NCBI RefSeq assembly: GCF_001638985.1
Contig: NW_017265148.1
Location: 919,239 to 983,238 of the forward strand
From: Phycomyces blakesleeanus NRRL 1555(-)
Lineage: Eukaryota; Mucoromycota; Mucoromycetes; Mucorales; Phycomycetaceae
Length of the DNA: 64,000 bases
Direction of reading: 5' to 3'
Part shown: positions 46,981 through 57,139 of the stretch, in pieces
How the letters are laid out: the number at the start of each line of letters is the position of its first letter
Numbering within the stretch: position 1 is the stretch's first letter
The notes under the pieces: model-generated
Seen by the model: the letters and a program-made list of their open reading frames with translations, nothing else
Told to the model about the DNA's origin: nothing
Database searches by the model: none
Made by a program: the position numbers and the translations under genes

Positions 46981-48106
46981 TCCAGTGTAGTAGAATTGAA
47001 TAGAATATTTTACTATGAAAATCTAGAATATTAAATAGTTTATAGCTAATAAAATGAATCTATAGATTTTTTATACTTTAACAGCCAATAAAATAAATAA
47101 TAATATTTTTTTTTCTGTCATAATAACTAATAAAATGAATAATATGATTTTTTTTCTGTCACAACAACCAATAAAAATGATTAATAAAAATAATCTTCTG
47201 TGATATTTCAGGTACAAAACAATAGAAAAGTAATAAATTTGATAATAGAGACATATAGAAATACTTTGAGACTGTATATAAGTTGTCTTTTATTCATAAA
47301 TAAAAAGTATCTCTTTTTATAAGAAAACATAATCTGTTCTTGTCATTACGTCTTAGTTTCTTAAGGCTTTCTTTCTTTACTATATTTGGCTATTAGAGTG
47401 TATTTACTGCTTAACTAGTGTCAGTGTTACAATTATGATATCAAGTCATAAATCGTACTTCTTTAGCTCTTGACTATTCTTTTCTCTTTTATACTACAGC
47501 TTTAAGACTTCCTACTAAATTAGCTCCATATCGCTCTGACACAGTTTACCCAGCAGTATAATACAATTATCTTAACAATCTTTAAGATATTATTTACAGT
47601 ATTAACTGTAATAATTATTGGCCTTGTTATATTTGCAGAATCTGGGATATAAACTAACTGACTTAGAAATCCGTGACTTAAGTCAAAGTAGTAATCTGAA
47701 ACAACACCAACAACAAGTAGTTGTTATCCAAGAGCCAATACACTTCCTTAAAACATTGTGAACAATATAACATAAAAATATTTTCTCAAAAGACAGTAAC
47801 AACATGAACGAATATCAAGGAACAAAAGATAAATTTTTCTAAGTGAAAAAGATATAAAAGAGATAGAAAACATCAAGCTAGAAACAGTATCTTTCAACAG
47901 ATACAACAATTTCTCAATAAACCATCATACAAAAGTCTCACTTTATTTATCGTCTCCATATCATCTCATATCTCTTCAATCTCAAGTTTATTATAATCAA
48001 TCCAAAATATTTCATTTTTTAAAGTGAATTCTTTACGAATTTATATTTTATCTATACTTTTCAATCTACACATCCACCTATCTTACACACATACATCCAT
48101 TCATCA
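46981..48106 (+). promoter_or_regulatory. Probable LTR/leader of the Ty3/gypsy element A
   Basis: No open frame. Close to the gag start are a GATATAAAAGAG TATA-type signal (about 47852), CAATAAACC and AAAGTCTCAC near 47915-47935, and TTTTTTAAAGTGAATTC near 48014, shared with element B. Earlier, (A)AATAATATGATTTTTTTTCTGTCA-like phrases repeat three times at 47095-47180. The 5' LTR border could not be fixed. Confidence 0.4.
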
Positions 48107-48970
48107 ATGTCACTACACATTGAACCGCTCACTTTGGAACCTAGTGAACACATTCCCATCTATGATGACACGATCATGGAAGAACCCAACCAAGATATAA
48201 AGAAACAAGCTAAGACCAAGCTAGTACAATTGATTGACAGTGCCAAGATCAAGCTTTGCATGTTAATGGTGCGACTAAACCAAGAGTCCATGAACAACCC
48301 AGACAGTCAGGTACTCAAAAGCATTCAAAGGGAAATGGACGTTACCAACGCCTTACTTGACAGTCTCCAACAATACCAACAATGCAACATGTTCCAAGAT
48401 CCAAAGGTCCCGCCAGATGGTATCTCCATCTCTTTCTGCAATATACCCAAGTTTCAGATCATAGGCAATAATGTACGAAATCCAAAGGAACCAGTCTACG
48501 ATTTGGTATCCCACTTCCTATCAATGTTTCAAAAAATTCTGACAGCAGGCAAGACCAATATCGATTCAGCATGGAAAATTTGGCTGCCAATGTCTTTTGA
48601 CCATGATCATGACACATGGTACGAATCGAACTTACAAGGAAAAGACATCTCTTGGAACGATATGAAAGACATAATCACCAAGAAGTTCGACTCTTTCAAC
48701 AGACAATTGGAAATGGGATCCCTCGTCTTTACAATGACAATGGGACCCAACGAATCGATCCTCAACTATGGAATCAAATTTCAAAAAGCGTGCAGAGAAG
48801 GTGGTGTAAAAGAAAACACCAATCTTGCCATGCGTTTCATGAGTAGCTTGACTCCGGAACTTAGTTCCAATGTCAAGTTAGCCTGGTTTGCTCAATATTC
48901 AGAAATGTCTCAAATGATTGAGCAGGTACTCCTTCTTGCTAACGGTATATCGACCAGCAAAAAAAAGTAA
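48107..48970 (+). CDS. Ty3/gypsy element A Gag
   Basis: 287 aa. A capsid-like central region (about 110-270: KIWLPMSFDHDHDTWYES, ISWNDMKDIITKKFDSF, ESILNYGIKFQKACREGG, MRFMSSLTPEL) has the pattern of retrotransposon Gag domains. It assembles the particle that packages the element RNA. The frame ends at a TAA after eight consecutive A (48959-48966). Homology continues one base out of phase with the zinc-binding region and protease from 48918. That is either programmed frameshifting to Gag-Pol or a homopolymer indel. The ATG at 48107 is the first in the frame. The Gag frame itself is undamaged. Confidence 0.7.
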   Translation: MSLHIEPLTLEPSEHIPIYDDTIMEEPNQDIKKQAKTKLVQLIDSAKIKLCMLMVRLNQESMNNPDSQVLKSIQREMDVTNALLDSLQQYQQCNMFQDPKVPPDGISISFCNIPKFQIIGNNVRNPKEPVYDLVSHFLSMFQKILTAGKTNIDSAWKIWLPMSFDHDHDTWYESNLQGKDISWNDMKDIITKKFDSFNRQLEMGSLVFTMTMGPNESILNYGIKFQKACREGGVKENTNLAMRFMSSLTPELSSNVKLAWFAQYSEMSQMIEQVLLLANGISTSKKK

Positions 48971-49931
48971 TCTAAACATAACAAATAAAGGAAAGTACTT
49001 TTGCACGCAACATAAGTTCAACAATACGCATGCTACTTCCAACTGTCGCATGCTTCAAAAACACAAGCACACAGAGAAAACCTGTAGATATTGCAACAAG
49101 CCTTGGCAACACTGCCACACCTGTCAAGAGTATCTCCAAGCCAAAACAAGGACCGTAAATGCCATTGGTACCACACAAAAAAACATCACCTCACCTATCA
49201 ATCATATAACCCAAACGCTTGAGAACGCCTCATTTGATAAGTTAAATAATAATAAACAGAAGGATGAAATGAATTCATTCTCATTATATACACCTATACT
49301 CTTACAGAATGAGCATAAGATACAAGGTCTCGTCGACACAGGGGCTCAGATTTCATGTCTTAGTTTATAATTCTACATCAATACAATAAAGACTTCAATA
49401 ATAAAAGTTAAAGGACAACTATTGTTTGCCGGGAAAAATCATTCTTCTTTACGTATTGAAAAAAGTATACCATTAAAAGTGACATATGCAAATGGCCATG
49501 AATTTTTACATTCCTTTGAACTTATGGAAAAGAATCAAGAAGATAGTTTAATATTAGGACAAGATATATTACCTAAACTTGGTATCACTTTATCTGGAGT
49601 AGCTGTAGACTGGAACATTAAAACCAGTACTAGAGAAAATCAAGAAATAGAGGATGATCTTGAATCTAACAATTCACCATACGGTACTAAAGAACAACAT
49701 GATCAGTTTATGAGCACAATAGCTTGCTACATAGAAGATAATGAAGCAATACCTAAAACTTCATTTTGCACAGTACCGGAGTCAATAGTGGAACTCAAGA
49801 CTGCTGAAGGTGCAAAAACCTATCAAAGACAGTATCCATTATCATACGCGTTAAGATCTGTAATAGATGAAGCCGTTAACAATTGGTTAAAAGAAGGTAC
49901 CATTGTAAGAGCACCAGTAAATACAGCCTGA
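48918..49931 (+). pseudogene. Ty3/gypsy element A: zinc-binding region, protease and start of RT
   Basis: One frame runs from the Gag overlap with a CTQHKFNNTHATSNC zinc-type motif and CRYCNKPWQHCHTC, then the aspartic protease core LVDTGAQISC (about 49335). It breaks at a TAA (49368-49370) and resumes at about 49381-49931 with the flap/C-terminal protease part (DSLILGQDILPKLGITLSG) and the RT lead-in (RQYPLSYALRSVIDEAVNNW). It stops at a TGA (49929-49931) where the family has Trp (NTAWNSPL-type). Same frame as the downstream RT. Confidence 0.75.
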
Positions 49932-51506
49932 AATAGTCCTCTTACATTAGCTGATAAAAAAGACGTTCGTGGCAACAAAACTGGAAAGAGGCCATGCTTA
50001 GACCCACGTCATATTAACAAATTGCTATCAGACAATAAATTCCCATTACCATTAATTAGGGATATCTTTGACACCATCACTGGCTCAAAAATATTTATGA
50101 CCCTCGACTTGAAAAGTGCGTTCCATCACTTCAAGATCGTAGAAGAAGATCGTCACAAAACAACATTCACATACAATAACCTACAATATATGTTCCAAGG
50201 GTGTCCATTCGGACTTAAACCTTTATCATCGAAGTTCCAACATGTGATGTCATTAATATTCAAAGACATGCCATCCGTACAAACATTCATCAATGACATC
50301 GTCATTTTTTCAAACAGCTTAGAAGAACATACCAAGCATGTTTGTCAGACCATAGAAACGTTTACTAATGTTAATCTCATCTTGAATCCAAACAAATGTC
50401 ATTTTGCACAAAAATCCGTGTATTTGCTAGGCTTCTCCGTAGGCAAAAATGGTAGTCAAATTGATAAACAAAAAATCACTAACGTTATGAAGTGGCTCAT
50501 ACCTAAAACAGGTCATGACATTCAAAGTTTCTTAGGAGTCATTAACTATTTCAGGGATTACATACCAATCGTAGCACATATAACAGCACCTTTGGATGCA
50601 CTAAGATCTGCTAACAACATAGAAAAAATATGGAATGAAAAACATCAGAAATGCTTTGAACAACTAAAAGCAATATTGCAAAGCAATCCCATATTGCAGC
50701 ACCCTGATTTATCACATCCTTTTCTAGTTGCCACTGACGCATCTAACCTAGGAATTGGAGCAGTATTGTATCAAATAATAGATGAACAGAAACACTATAT
50801 AGGATTTATGGCACGCGCACTTTTGAAATCAGAGCGAAACTACTCTATGACTAAAAGAGAGTTACTAGCAGTAGTGTTTGCACTGAAAAAATTCTATAAG
50901 TTTCTCTGGGGAAATCACTTTACCCTATATACGGATCACAAAGCCTTGACCTATATACACACGCAAAAAATTGCAAACCTCATGATGATTCAATGGCTAG
51001 ATACTATACTGGATTATAGTTTTGATATACTCCATATATCTGGCATCCTCAACAAATTGCCCAACCAACTATCACGTCTTTTCTCCATAGAAAACACGCT
51101 GGAGGGGGGTAATGAGGCAATTAAGACATCTAAAGAGCACAAAGACCGCATACACAATTCAAAATTCAAACACATAGCATATAAAACCAAGACTGAAAAA
51201 GAAAAATTATTCAAAGTAACAGTACAAAACATGAATCTCAATTATATGACACCACTGGAAGGTGAACGCAAAAAGATAATCCAAGATGCACATCTATTTG
51301 GACACTTTGGTGCCAAACATATTGTCGAACTCATCCATAAAAATGGGATGCATTGGACCAATATAATTAAAGATGCTTTAGAATGTGTAAAAGAATGTGC
51401 ATCATGACAGAAGTACAATATAGCAAGAAAAGGATACAATTCACTTAGACCCATACATGCGTACATACCAGGAGATCACTGGGCTATAGACTTAGCTGGT
51501 CCCTTA
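49932..51506 (+). pseudogene. Ty3/gypsy element A: reverse transcriptase, RNase H, integrase N-terminus
   Basis: The frame after the TGA at 49931 encodes RT (KTGKRPCLDPRHINKLL; TLDLKSAFHHFKI; FQGCPFGLKPLSSKFQ), with the catalytic box reading FINDIVIFS: Asn replaces the first Asp of the expected xxDD (codon 50292-50294). RNase H follows (LVATDASNLGIGAVLYQ, YSMTKRELLAVVFALKKF, YTDHKAL). The HHCC integrase zinc domain starts near 51290 (HLFGHFGAKHIVELIHKNGMHW). A TGA at 51405-51407 breaks the CxxC end. The integrase core (DHWAIDLAG) begins near 51476 and is cut at 51506 by the Mutator-like element; its remainder is at 54018-54246. Confidence 0.85.
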
Positions 51507-54017
51507 GTATCTCCTTATTTTATCCTACGGAGAGTTTGAATTTTGAAAATCCGTTGAGGTAGTGACAGGTTTTACTTTTGGTAAATTCAATTAGAATTGT
51601 ATTTGTTTATATCAATCAGAAATATTTTTTCTTGTACTTTTATCTTTTAATGATATATATTTATTATTTTTATTATTATCTCTGAGTATTCAAGTTTCTA
51701 AAATATGAAGGGTTCTCACTTCTATATTCATCCATCAACCTCACAGCATCTGCGAGTGCTCTTTTTATAAGATCTGCCTTTGTTTGATCTAAGCCAGGAA
51801 TTGTCTTCAAAGTTTGAAGATCTTCAAAGCCGTGATGCATCGTTGCAGAATAAGCTGCAATTTCGTCAAAGACATATACACCTCTATCTTCAGCAGTACC
51901 TCCACTCTCTAATTCCTCCTCTACTTCTTCCTCAACTTCGTTCTCGTTTGCATTTACAGCGTCTTGTCGGTTCAATACCACTCCTGCTATCTCCCGTTGC
52001 TCGATGAAGCTGAATTTTGCCCCACAGTAACGCTTCAACAAATGTGAATGCTTGCATGGGATCTGGCGGGTCAGAAAGTTCGGGCAGGTGCAGCTTTGTA
52101 TCAAGTCATTTGATATATTGACGGTATACCACTTATCTTCTGTTACGAAAGATCTTATTTGCCACTCACCATTATAATCATCCATGCTGTTACCAGTCTC
52201 ACCCAAAGGGTTGAGAATCATGGAAGGGAGCATGTCATTTTGGATTTTTGAAGCAACAAAAGAATTTCTTGCTAACTCATTATCAATGGGACCCATCTTA
52301 CCATTGTTGAAGTGAATACGCTCAACCTCTTGTTCAAAATAGAACTCCACATCATTTGTCAAGATAAAAATTAGTCGATCCAATCTTCTGATGCGTGCAC
52401 GACCAAAGTAAATTGTCTTGAGTTGATTGTGCCATGATTCTACATAGTTGTTTGTCACATATCTCTGATGTTGTTGGCTAATGTACGGGCGCCCCCATCT
52501 TCGCAACAATTCTTCGTTCTCGGTCCATTTCTTCTCAAAATATTTCAAAAACTGAGGTTGATCCTGAACCATCAGTTTAAAATCTTCAATTGCTCTTAGG
52601 AACACGTCTTTGTTTGACTCGATGAGAATGTGTCTCAGGTAGTTCTTCAGTGCAGTCTTATAATTCCCAAGTTGTTCTGATGTATAAGAGGCATTAAGTT
52701 TAATCTTGCTGTCAAGGTTGTGCTGCCAAGCGCGAAGAACATGAAAATCACAGTAGTGAATTGTAGCATGAGGTAATGCTTCTTTGATTGCATTAACCTC
52801 CATAATGCTACAGTCAATGGTAATATTCATTGGTACGAAGCTGCTCTTGATGCGAAGGTGGTCAAGCCAAAGTTTGATGGGTATGGCTGTCTGGTTGTTT
52901 GTCACCATGTATGCAACAGGGAATCCCTTTCCTGTTTGAGGATGGCGAGTGACCAAAGTATATAATACTTCGTCGCTTCTGGACGAAATGGAATGGGTGG
53001 CATCGAGACAAAAAGATTGCGAGATTCTCATGATTGAAACTTGCATTGGTGATTGAAATCCAAAGGCAAATTGTTTTTTACCATCATTATAAACAGAAAG
53101 ATTGATTTCAAAAATGCAATAGTTTTGTTCTGCTAGCTTTACATTTAACCAGATGGAAATAGATGCATTTTCATCAGAAGCAAACATATATAACAAAGTA
53201 GTCATCTATTTTATATACGAGTATTTATTTGATATATAAATATTAATTTAATACGAAAGCTCTGTTATATTCATTGACAAACCTTTCTCATTCTGTTGTA
53301 AATTTCTTCATAATTAGGCTTTCTAACGCCAACTCCCCAACTATCAATCTGTCTAAGAACTGAAATTCTTGTACTTCTACAGCTGCTGCCACTTTTCAAC
53401 TGATCTTCAATAATCTTTATGGCTTCAGAAGGCAAAGGAAGAGTTCTGACTTCGTCCCAGTCTCCAGGAACATGGTTTACATGTGCCCTTGTTTGGCAAA
53501 ATGTAACAACATTGGGGTTGTCAAGATGCTGTATGATTTTTAAGGCAGCTGTACAAGAGCATGCCTTCGTATCTTTCTGGGCAAGACGTAATTGGCGGTT
53601 TGTTATATATTGGCCAGCACGGTGGCATTTTTTAGTCTCTCCAAAAACTAAACCTTTTCCAGAATATTTATGCTTTTTATTCCATTTTGTTGAGCATAAG
53701 ACATTGATTCGCTCCAGACACTTTTCCCATTCACTAGCTTTTACTAATATTGTCGAATTCAAAGGAAGCATCTTGATTCCTTCCAAAGGCGAGTTGATCA
53801 AGACTTGTTGAATGGTGGAAATATCATAAATAGTGTTGTTTATATTGTTGTTAGACATAATTGAAGTTTGTTTTTAAGAAAGAGGGAAGTGATTATTTGT
53901 TAAAAAAAAATGCCATGTGTGGGATGCAAAAGCCACTGTCTGCCATTAAAGTTAGAAAGCCACAGGACTAAATTAAATACTAATTCAAACTCTCCGTAGG
54001 ATAAAATAAGGAGATAC
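51507..54017 (-). mobile_element. Mutator-like DNA transposon, intact ends, 8-bp target duplication
   Basis: Both ends are the same 36 bases, inverted. The left end reads GTATCTCCTTATTTTATCCT... (51507-51542) and the right copy occupies 53982-54017, with no mismatch. The element is flanked by GTCCCTTA on both sides (51499-51506 and 54018-54025), an 8-bp duplication (Mutator elements usually give 8-11, most often 9). Length 2511 bp. It encodes one two-exon transposase in reverse orientation. It sits inside the integrase core of the Ty3/gypsy element A, so it is the younger of the two. Perfect ends and an unbroken gene suggest recent, perhaps current, activity. Confidence 0.93.
51676..53858 (-). 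CDS. Mutator-like (MULE) transposase with SWIM zinc finger, two exons
   Basis: Exon 1 is 53283-53858 and exon 2 is 51676-53205. The 77-bp intron has GT-AG ends (GTTTGT...ATAG) and a phase-0 junction, giving 701 aa without internal stops. The predicted DDE triad is D260 (FCLDATHS), D323 (ITIDCSIMEV) and E448 (NNYVESWHNQLK), the usual MULE arrangement. A SWIM-type zinc finger follows (C564, C566, C576, H578; CTCPNFLTRQIPCKHSHLL), which binds DNA or proteins. The N-terminal exon is basic with several Cys/His residues and likely binds the terminal repeats. Cut-and-paste transposition of the flanking 36-bp ends is the expected role. The exon 2 start is inferred from the intron, although it also begins with an ATG. 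Confidence 0.9.
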
Positions 54018-54246
54018 GTCCCTTAACACCTACTGACAACAGAAACATATACCTGTTTGTCATGGTAGATGTATGCACACGTTTTTGTTTATTAAGAGCC
54101 ATACTAAATAAACAATCAGACACCATAGTCAAAACCCTAGTACAAATATTCAGGGATTTTGATTTTCCAAAAATAATACAATCTGATAATAGTACAGAAT
54201 TCAAAAATGAGTTAGGGTGCACCTTTTTTATAATAGACAATTTTTG
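54018..54246 (+). pseudogene. Ty3/gypsy element A: rest of the integrase core
   Basis: The frame continues the interrupted integrase: VMVDVCTRFCLLRAIL, SDTIVKTLVQIFRDF and IQSDNSTEFKNEL, where D and the DN-x-F/E box are those of a Ty3-type integrase. It stops soon after, near 54246. The remainder of the element and any 3' LTR are missing. At the fusion point the first bases repeat GTCCCTTA. Confidence 0.85.
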
Positions 54247-54315
54247 AAAAGAGGACATTTTTTGGAATTTAAGTACTGATTCCAAAATAGTATTTTAAAG
54301 TCAGAAATGTGATAT

Positions 54316-55238
54316 TTATTGATTTAATCTCAGCTTACGATGAGATTTGTGAAGCTTTAAAAATTGTTTTACAATTTCAAATGCATGTTCAGCATCATGA
54401 CCAAGACTGTAGGCATTGATGTAGGCAAAACTTTTGTGGAAGTATCTTCGAATCTTTTCAGGGACATCATCTTCTGGTGGGCAAACACTATCCAGAAACG
54501 AATTGATTTTTCTATTCAATGATTGAAAAGAATAATCACATTCATGTCGTGCTTCTTTCTTGGCTGCTCCCCAGTATCTTTTGATCCAATTACATTCACA
54601 GTGGTATTTTGGATACAGTTCAAATTTGTGTCCACTGCCTTCAACTATTTCTTTGAGTGCTGATTTTTGGTTGGCAAAGTCTGGTTGTCTCTCCATAATA
54701 TGGATTGCATAACATCTAGAATCAGCTGTCACAACATTATTGCAAGAACGTTTTAAAGAGTATTTCTCTGCTTCGTTTCTATACATAGAACGTTGCTGTA
54801 ATATGCTGCAAAGGCCAATGAAATATTTTTTATATTTTTTATTCTAAATATGAATAGTTTATAGACACGTCTTTTAGCATAAAGTGATCCCTTATTGTAA
54901 TTGTATAAATTATGTTTCTATTCGGATAGGATTGTATATAAATCACTTACTTTATGGAGCCGAGACTCGATTACTTCATATTCTTTAAGTTTTTCTTCAT
55001 TACTCTTTTTTTGAAAAAAAACTTTTTGCTGTTCTGCATAGTCGTATTGCTTTCTGACATAAAATGAGCTGTCACGAATTTTCCCTGACCTGAGTCACTG
55101 TCTTTTACTTCAATTGCACACAAGTTCATGTTTTGTGCCAAAAGAGCATCTTCAGGATAGGCTTTATGATTGCTGCTTTGATCAAAAAGAAAGACAGCTA
55201 CTGCATTTGGGTGTATGGCATTGAAAAGAGATATTATA
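54316..55238 (-). pseudogene. Diverged relic of the large DDE transposase family
   Basis: On the minus strand, frames near 55238-55020 contain FLFDQSSNHKAYPEDALLAQ and MNLCAIEVKD, matching the second catalytic block of copies 1 and 2 (FSFDQSTNHKEYGQNAL). Frame 54786-54316 contains KYHCECNWIKRYWGAAKKEA, with the third catalytic block altered from IERYWG to IKRYWG (Glu to Lys). The identity to copies 1 and 2 is far lower than between those two. The relic ends at 55238, where copy 2 starts. The N-terminal part is missing. It is dead. Confidence 0.8.
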
Positions 55239-55570
55239 TGGTGCGATCAGAGATAACTATCTAAGTTTTTGGGTATTTTTTAAAAGTTTATAACTTTTGC
55301 AAAACTTAAGTTAATATAATTCTGAGCTCTTAATTTAATAGATATGATCATTATCTATAGAATTAAGAGTTTACAATTGCTCTAACTACTCTGAATAAAA
55401 AGTCTTAGACTTTCAAAGTTGGGATGTATTGGCCTATTTACAATGGAGTTTACCTGGTTTTTACGATATTGAAACAAGTTAAATGCCTGTCACTGATGGA
55501 CATTAAATATAATTTTTTTAAAAAGGCAAATTACGTGCATGTGACTTTGACTTTTATTGCATACCTTTTA

Positions 55571-57072
55571 TAGGATTTCCACTCCAAAAGTTATATTTTT
55601 TTCAAACTATATATTTTGCAAAATCAAAACTTTCATTTTGTGCTCCGACTATATATAAAAAAAATCAATTTATTTCTTGGCTATTTGTACATTGGGAGAA
55701 GAAGCTATTGCTATGATCAATCCAGCCTTGGCAGTTTTCCATAGCGATATGGCGGGAGCACTCAGCAATATACTTCAAGAATTGACCACATACCAACCCG
55801 GGCTTTCTCTTGACCAGTGTTTTGAGTTTGGAGAAGCACTCTTCAATTGGGTTTAGGAAAGGAGAGTATGGGGGGAGAAAGTGTAGATGGTGTCGTGAAT
55901 TAGCAAACAATTCAGTGACAAGATGAGATCTATGGATCGAGACATTATCCATAATGAAGTTGTGAGGGGCAGCATTACTGTGGTCGAGCGAATCCATAAT
56001 TGTCTTTACAAATTCAACGAAAATTGGTCCTGTCATGCCACCAGGGGTCAACTTCGCCTGCACACTCTCAACACCTTGGTAAGAAATACTGGCAAGAATT
56101 GAGATATTTAGTCCCCTTTTCGACTTCGTCTTCACAATGCTGGCCTCGCCTTTCTTGGACCACCCTTGTCCTCTGATCAGGTTTGCATTAAAGCCTGCTT
56201 CGTCCACAAAAATGCAATTGGTTTTATATAATAAACCATTCGTGTGCATACTGTCTACGTATACTTTTCTCAACTCAATAGTCTTCAAGTTGTTTCTTTT
56301 TTCCTTGACCAGCTTGGTTCTCTTCAATGTGAACCCAATGTTTTTGATAATGTGCTTATGTAAGTCACTGATGCTCAAGTTCTGCTCTTGAAGCTCTGGA
56401 AATTTTCTAAACAGTTTCTCTCTTCTTTGACCAAGAGTCAAGGTGCAGCATTTGTCCAAGAGGTCTTGAACGAACTTCGAATGCTCATCGGTTATCTTAA
56501 GACTTTCCGTGCACGAGCCACCTCGCTTCTTGGGCTCTACAGTAGCATCCCTCTCAAACTTGGTGATGATGTTGTTAATTGATGCCCATGAGACACCAAA
56601 TGCCCTGGCTGCTTTGGCTTGGGTCATGGACTCTTCTATATAACATTTCTCCACAATCATGTTCTTGATGTGGATCGGAAGAACCTTTTGTGGTCCATTT
56701 CTCTTTCTTCTCTTAATGATAGCGATTTGATTGGGGTTCATGTTGGAGGATTTGAGTATAGAAAAAGGTAATAGATAAAGACAGTTCCCAAAACCATATT
56801 ACAAACTTAGCATTATATACTTTTCTTATAACAATATATTGACATTGCATGTTTTCTTATATTGTTTTTAATAAACAGTGTAGACATTCTTTAAATACTT
56901 TATTGCACATATTAGCATTCTTCATGCTCTTTATTAATTTGTTTTAAATTTCTTTCTATCCGCATTAATTAATTTATTTTTTTCATATATAGTCGGAGCA
57001 CAAAATGAAAGTTTTGATTTTGCAAAATATATAGTTTGAAAAAAAAATATAACTTTTGGAGTAGAAATCCTG
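55571..57072 (-). mobile_element. Tc1/mariner element with ~86-bp terminal inverted repeats
   Basis: The left terminal repeat (55571 to about 55656) and right repeat (about 56986 to 57072) match over about 86 bases with a few differences. They start TAGGATTTCCACTCC on the left and CAGGATTTCTACTCC on the right, and end inward CTCCGACTATATAT. TA (55569-55570 and 57073-57074) is the target duplication; copy 1 of the host transposon shows the empty site as ...CCTTTTATTATTTTGG.... Length 1502 bp. One intact reverse-oriented transposase. Younger than its host copy. Confidence 0.92.
55665..56741 (-). CDS. Tc1/mariner transposase (DD34E)
   Basis: 358 aa, unbroken. Residues about 20-70 form an HTH domain (MTQAKAARAFGVSWASINNI) for binding the terminal repeats, followed by a second helical part. 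The catalytic triad is D180 (FVDEAGFN), D265 (NFIMDNVSIHRS) and E300 (YSPFLNPIEECFSKLK). Exactly 34 residues separate the last two, so it is a DD34E enzyme as in Tc1. The C-terminus is Ser/His/Gln-rich. It cuts at TA sites and inserts there, as the flanking duplication shows. The start is the ATG at 56741, with MNPNQIAIIKRRKRNG giving a basic N-terminus. The relic at 2560-3350 is a dead cousin. Confidence 0.93.
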   Translation of the reverse strand: MNPNQIAIIKRRKRNGPQKVLPIHIKNMIVEKCYIEESMTQAKAARAFGVSWASINNIITKFERDATVEPKKRGGSCTESLKITDEHSKFVQDLLDKCCTLTLGQRREKLFRKFPELQEQNLSISDLHKHIIKNIGFTLKRTKLVKEKRNNLKTIELRKVYVDSMHTNGLLYKTNCIFVDEAGFNANLIRGQGWSKKGEASIVKTKSKRGLNISILASISYQGVESVQAKLTPGGMTGPIFVEFVKTIMDSLDHSNAAPHNFIMDNVSIHRSHLVTELFANSRHHLHFLPPYSPFLNPIEECFSKLKTLVKRKPGLVCGQFLKYIAECSRHIAMENCQGWIDHSNSFFSQCTNSQEIN

Positions 57073-57139
57073 TATTATTTTGGTCTTCCTCAAGTGTTAC
57101 TACTCAAGCTTAACACACTTATATTTAAAACACTCTAAA

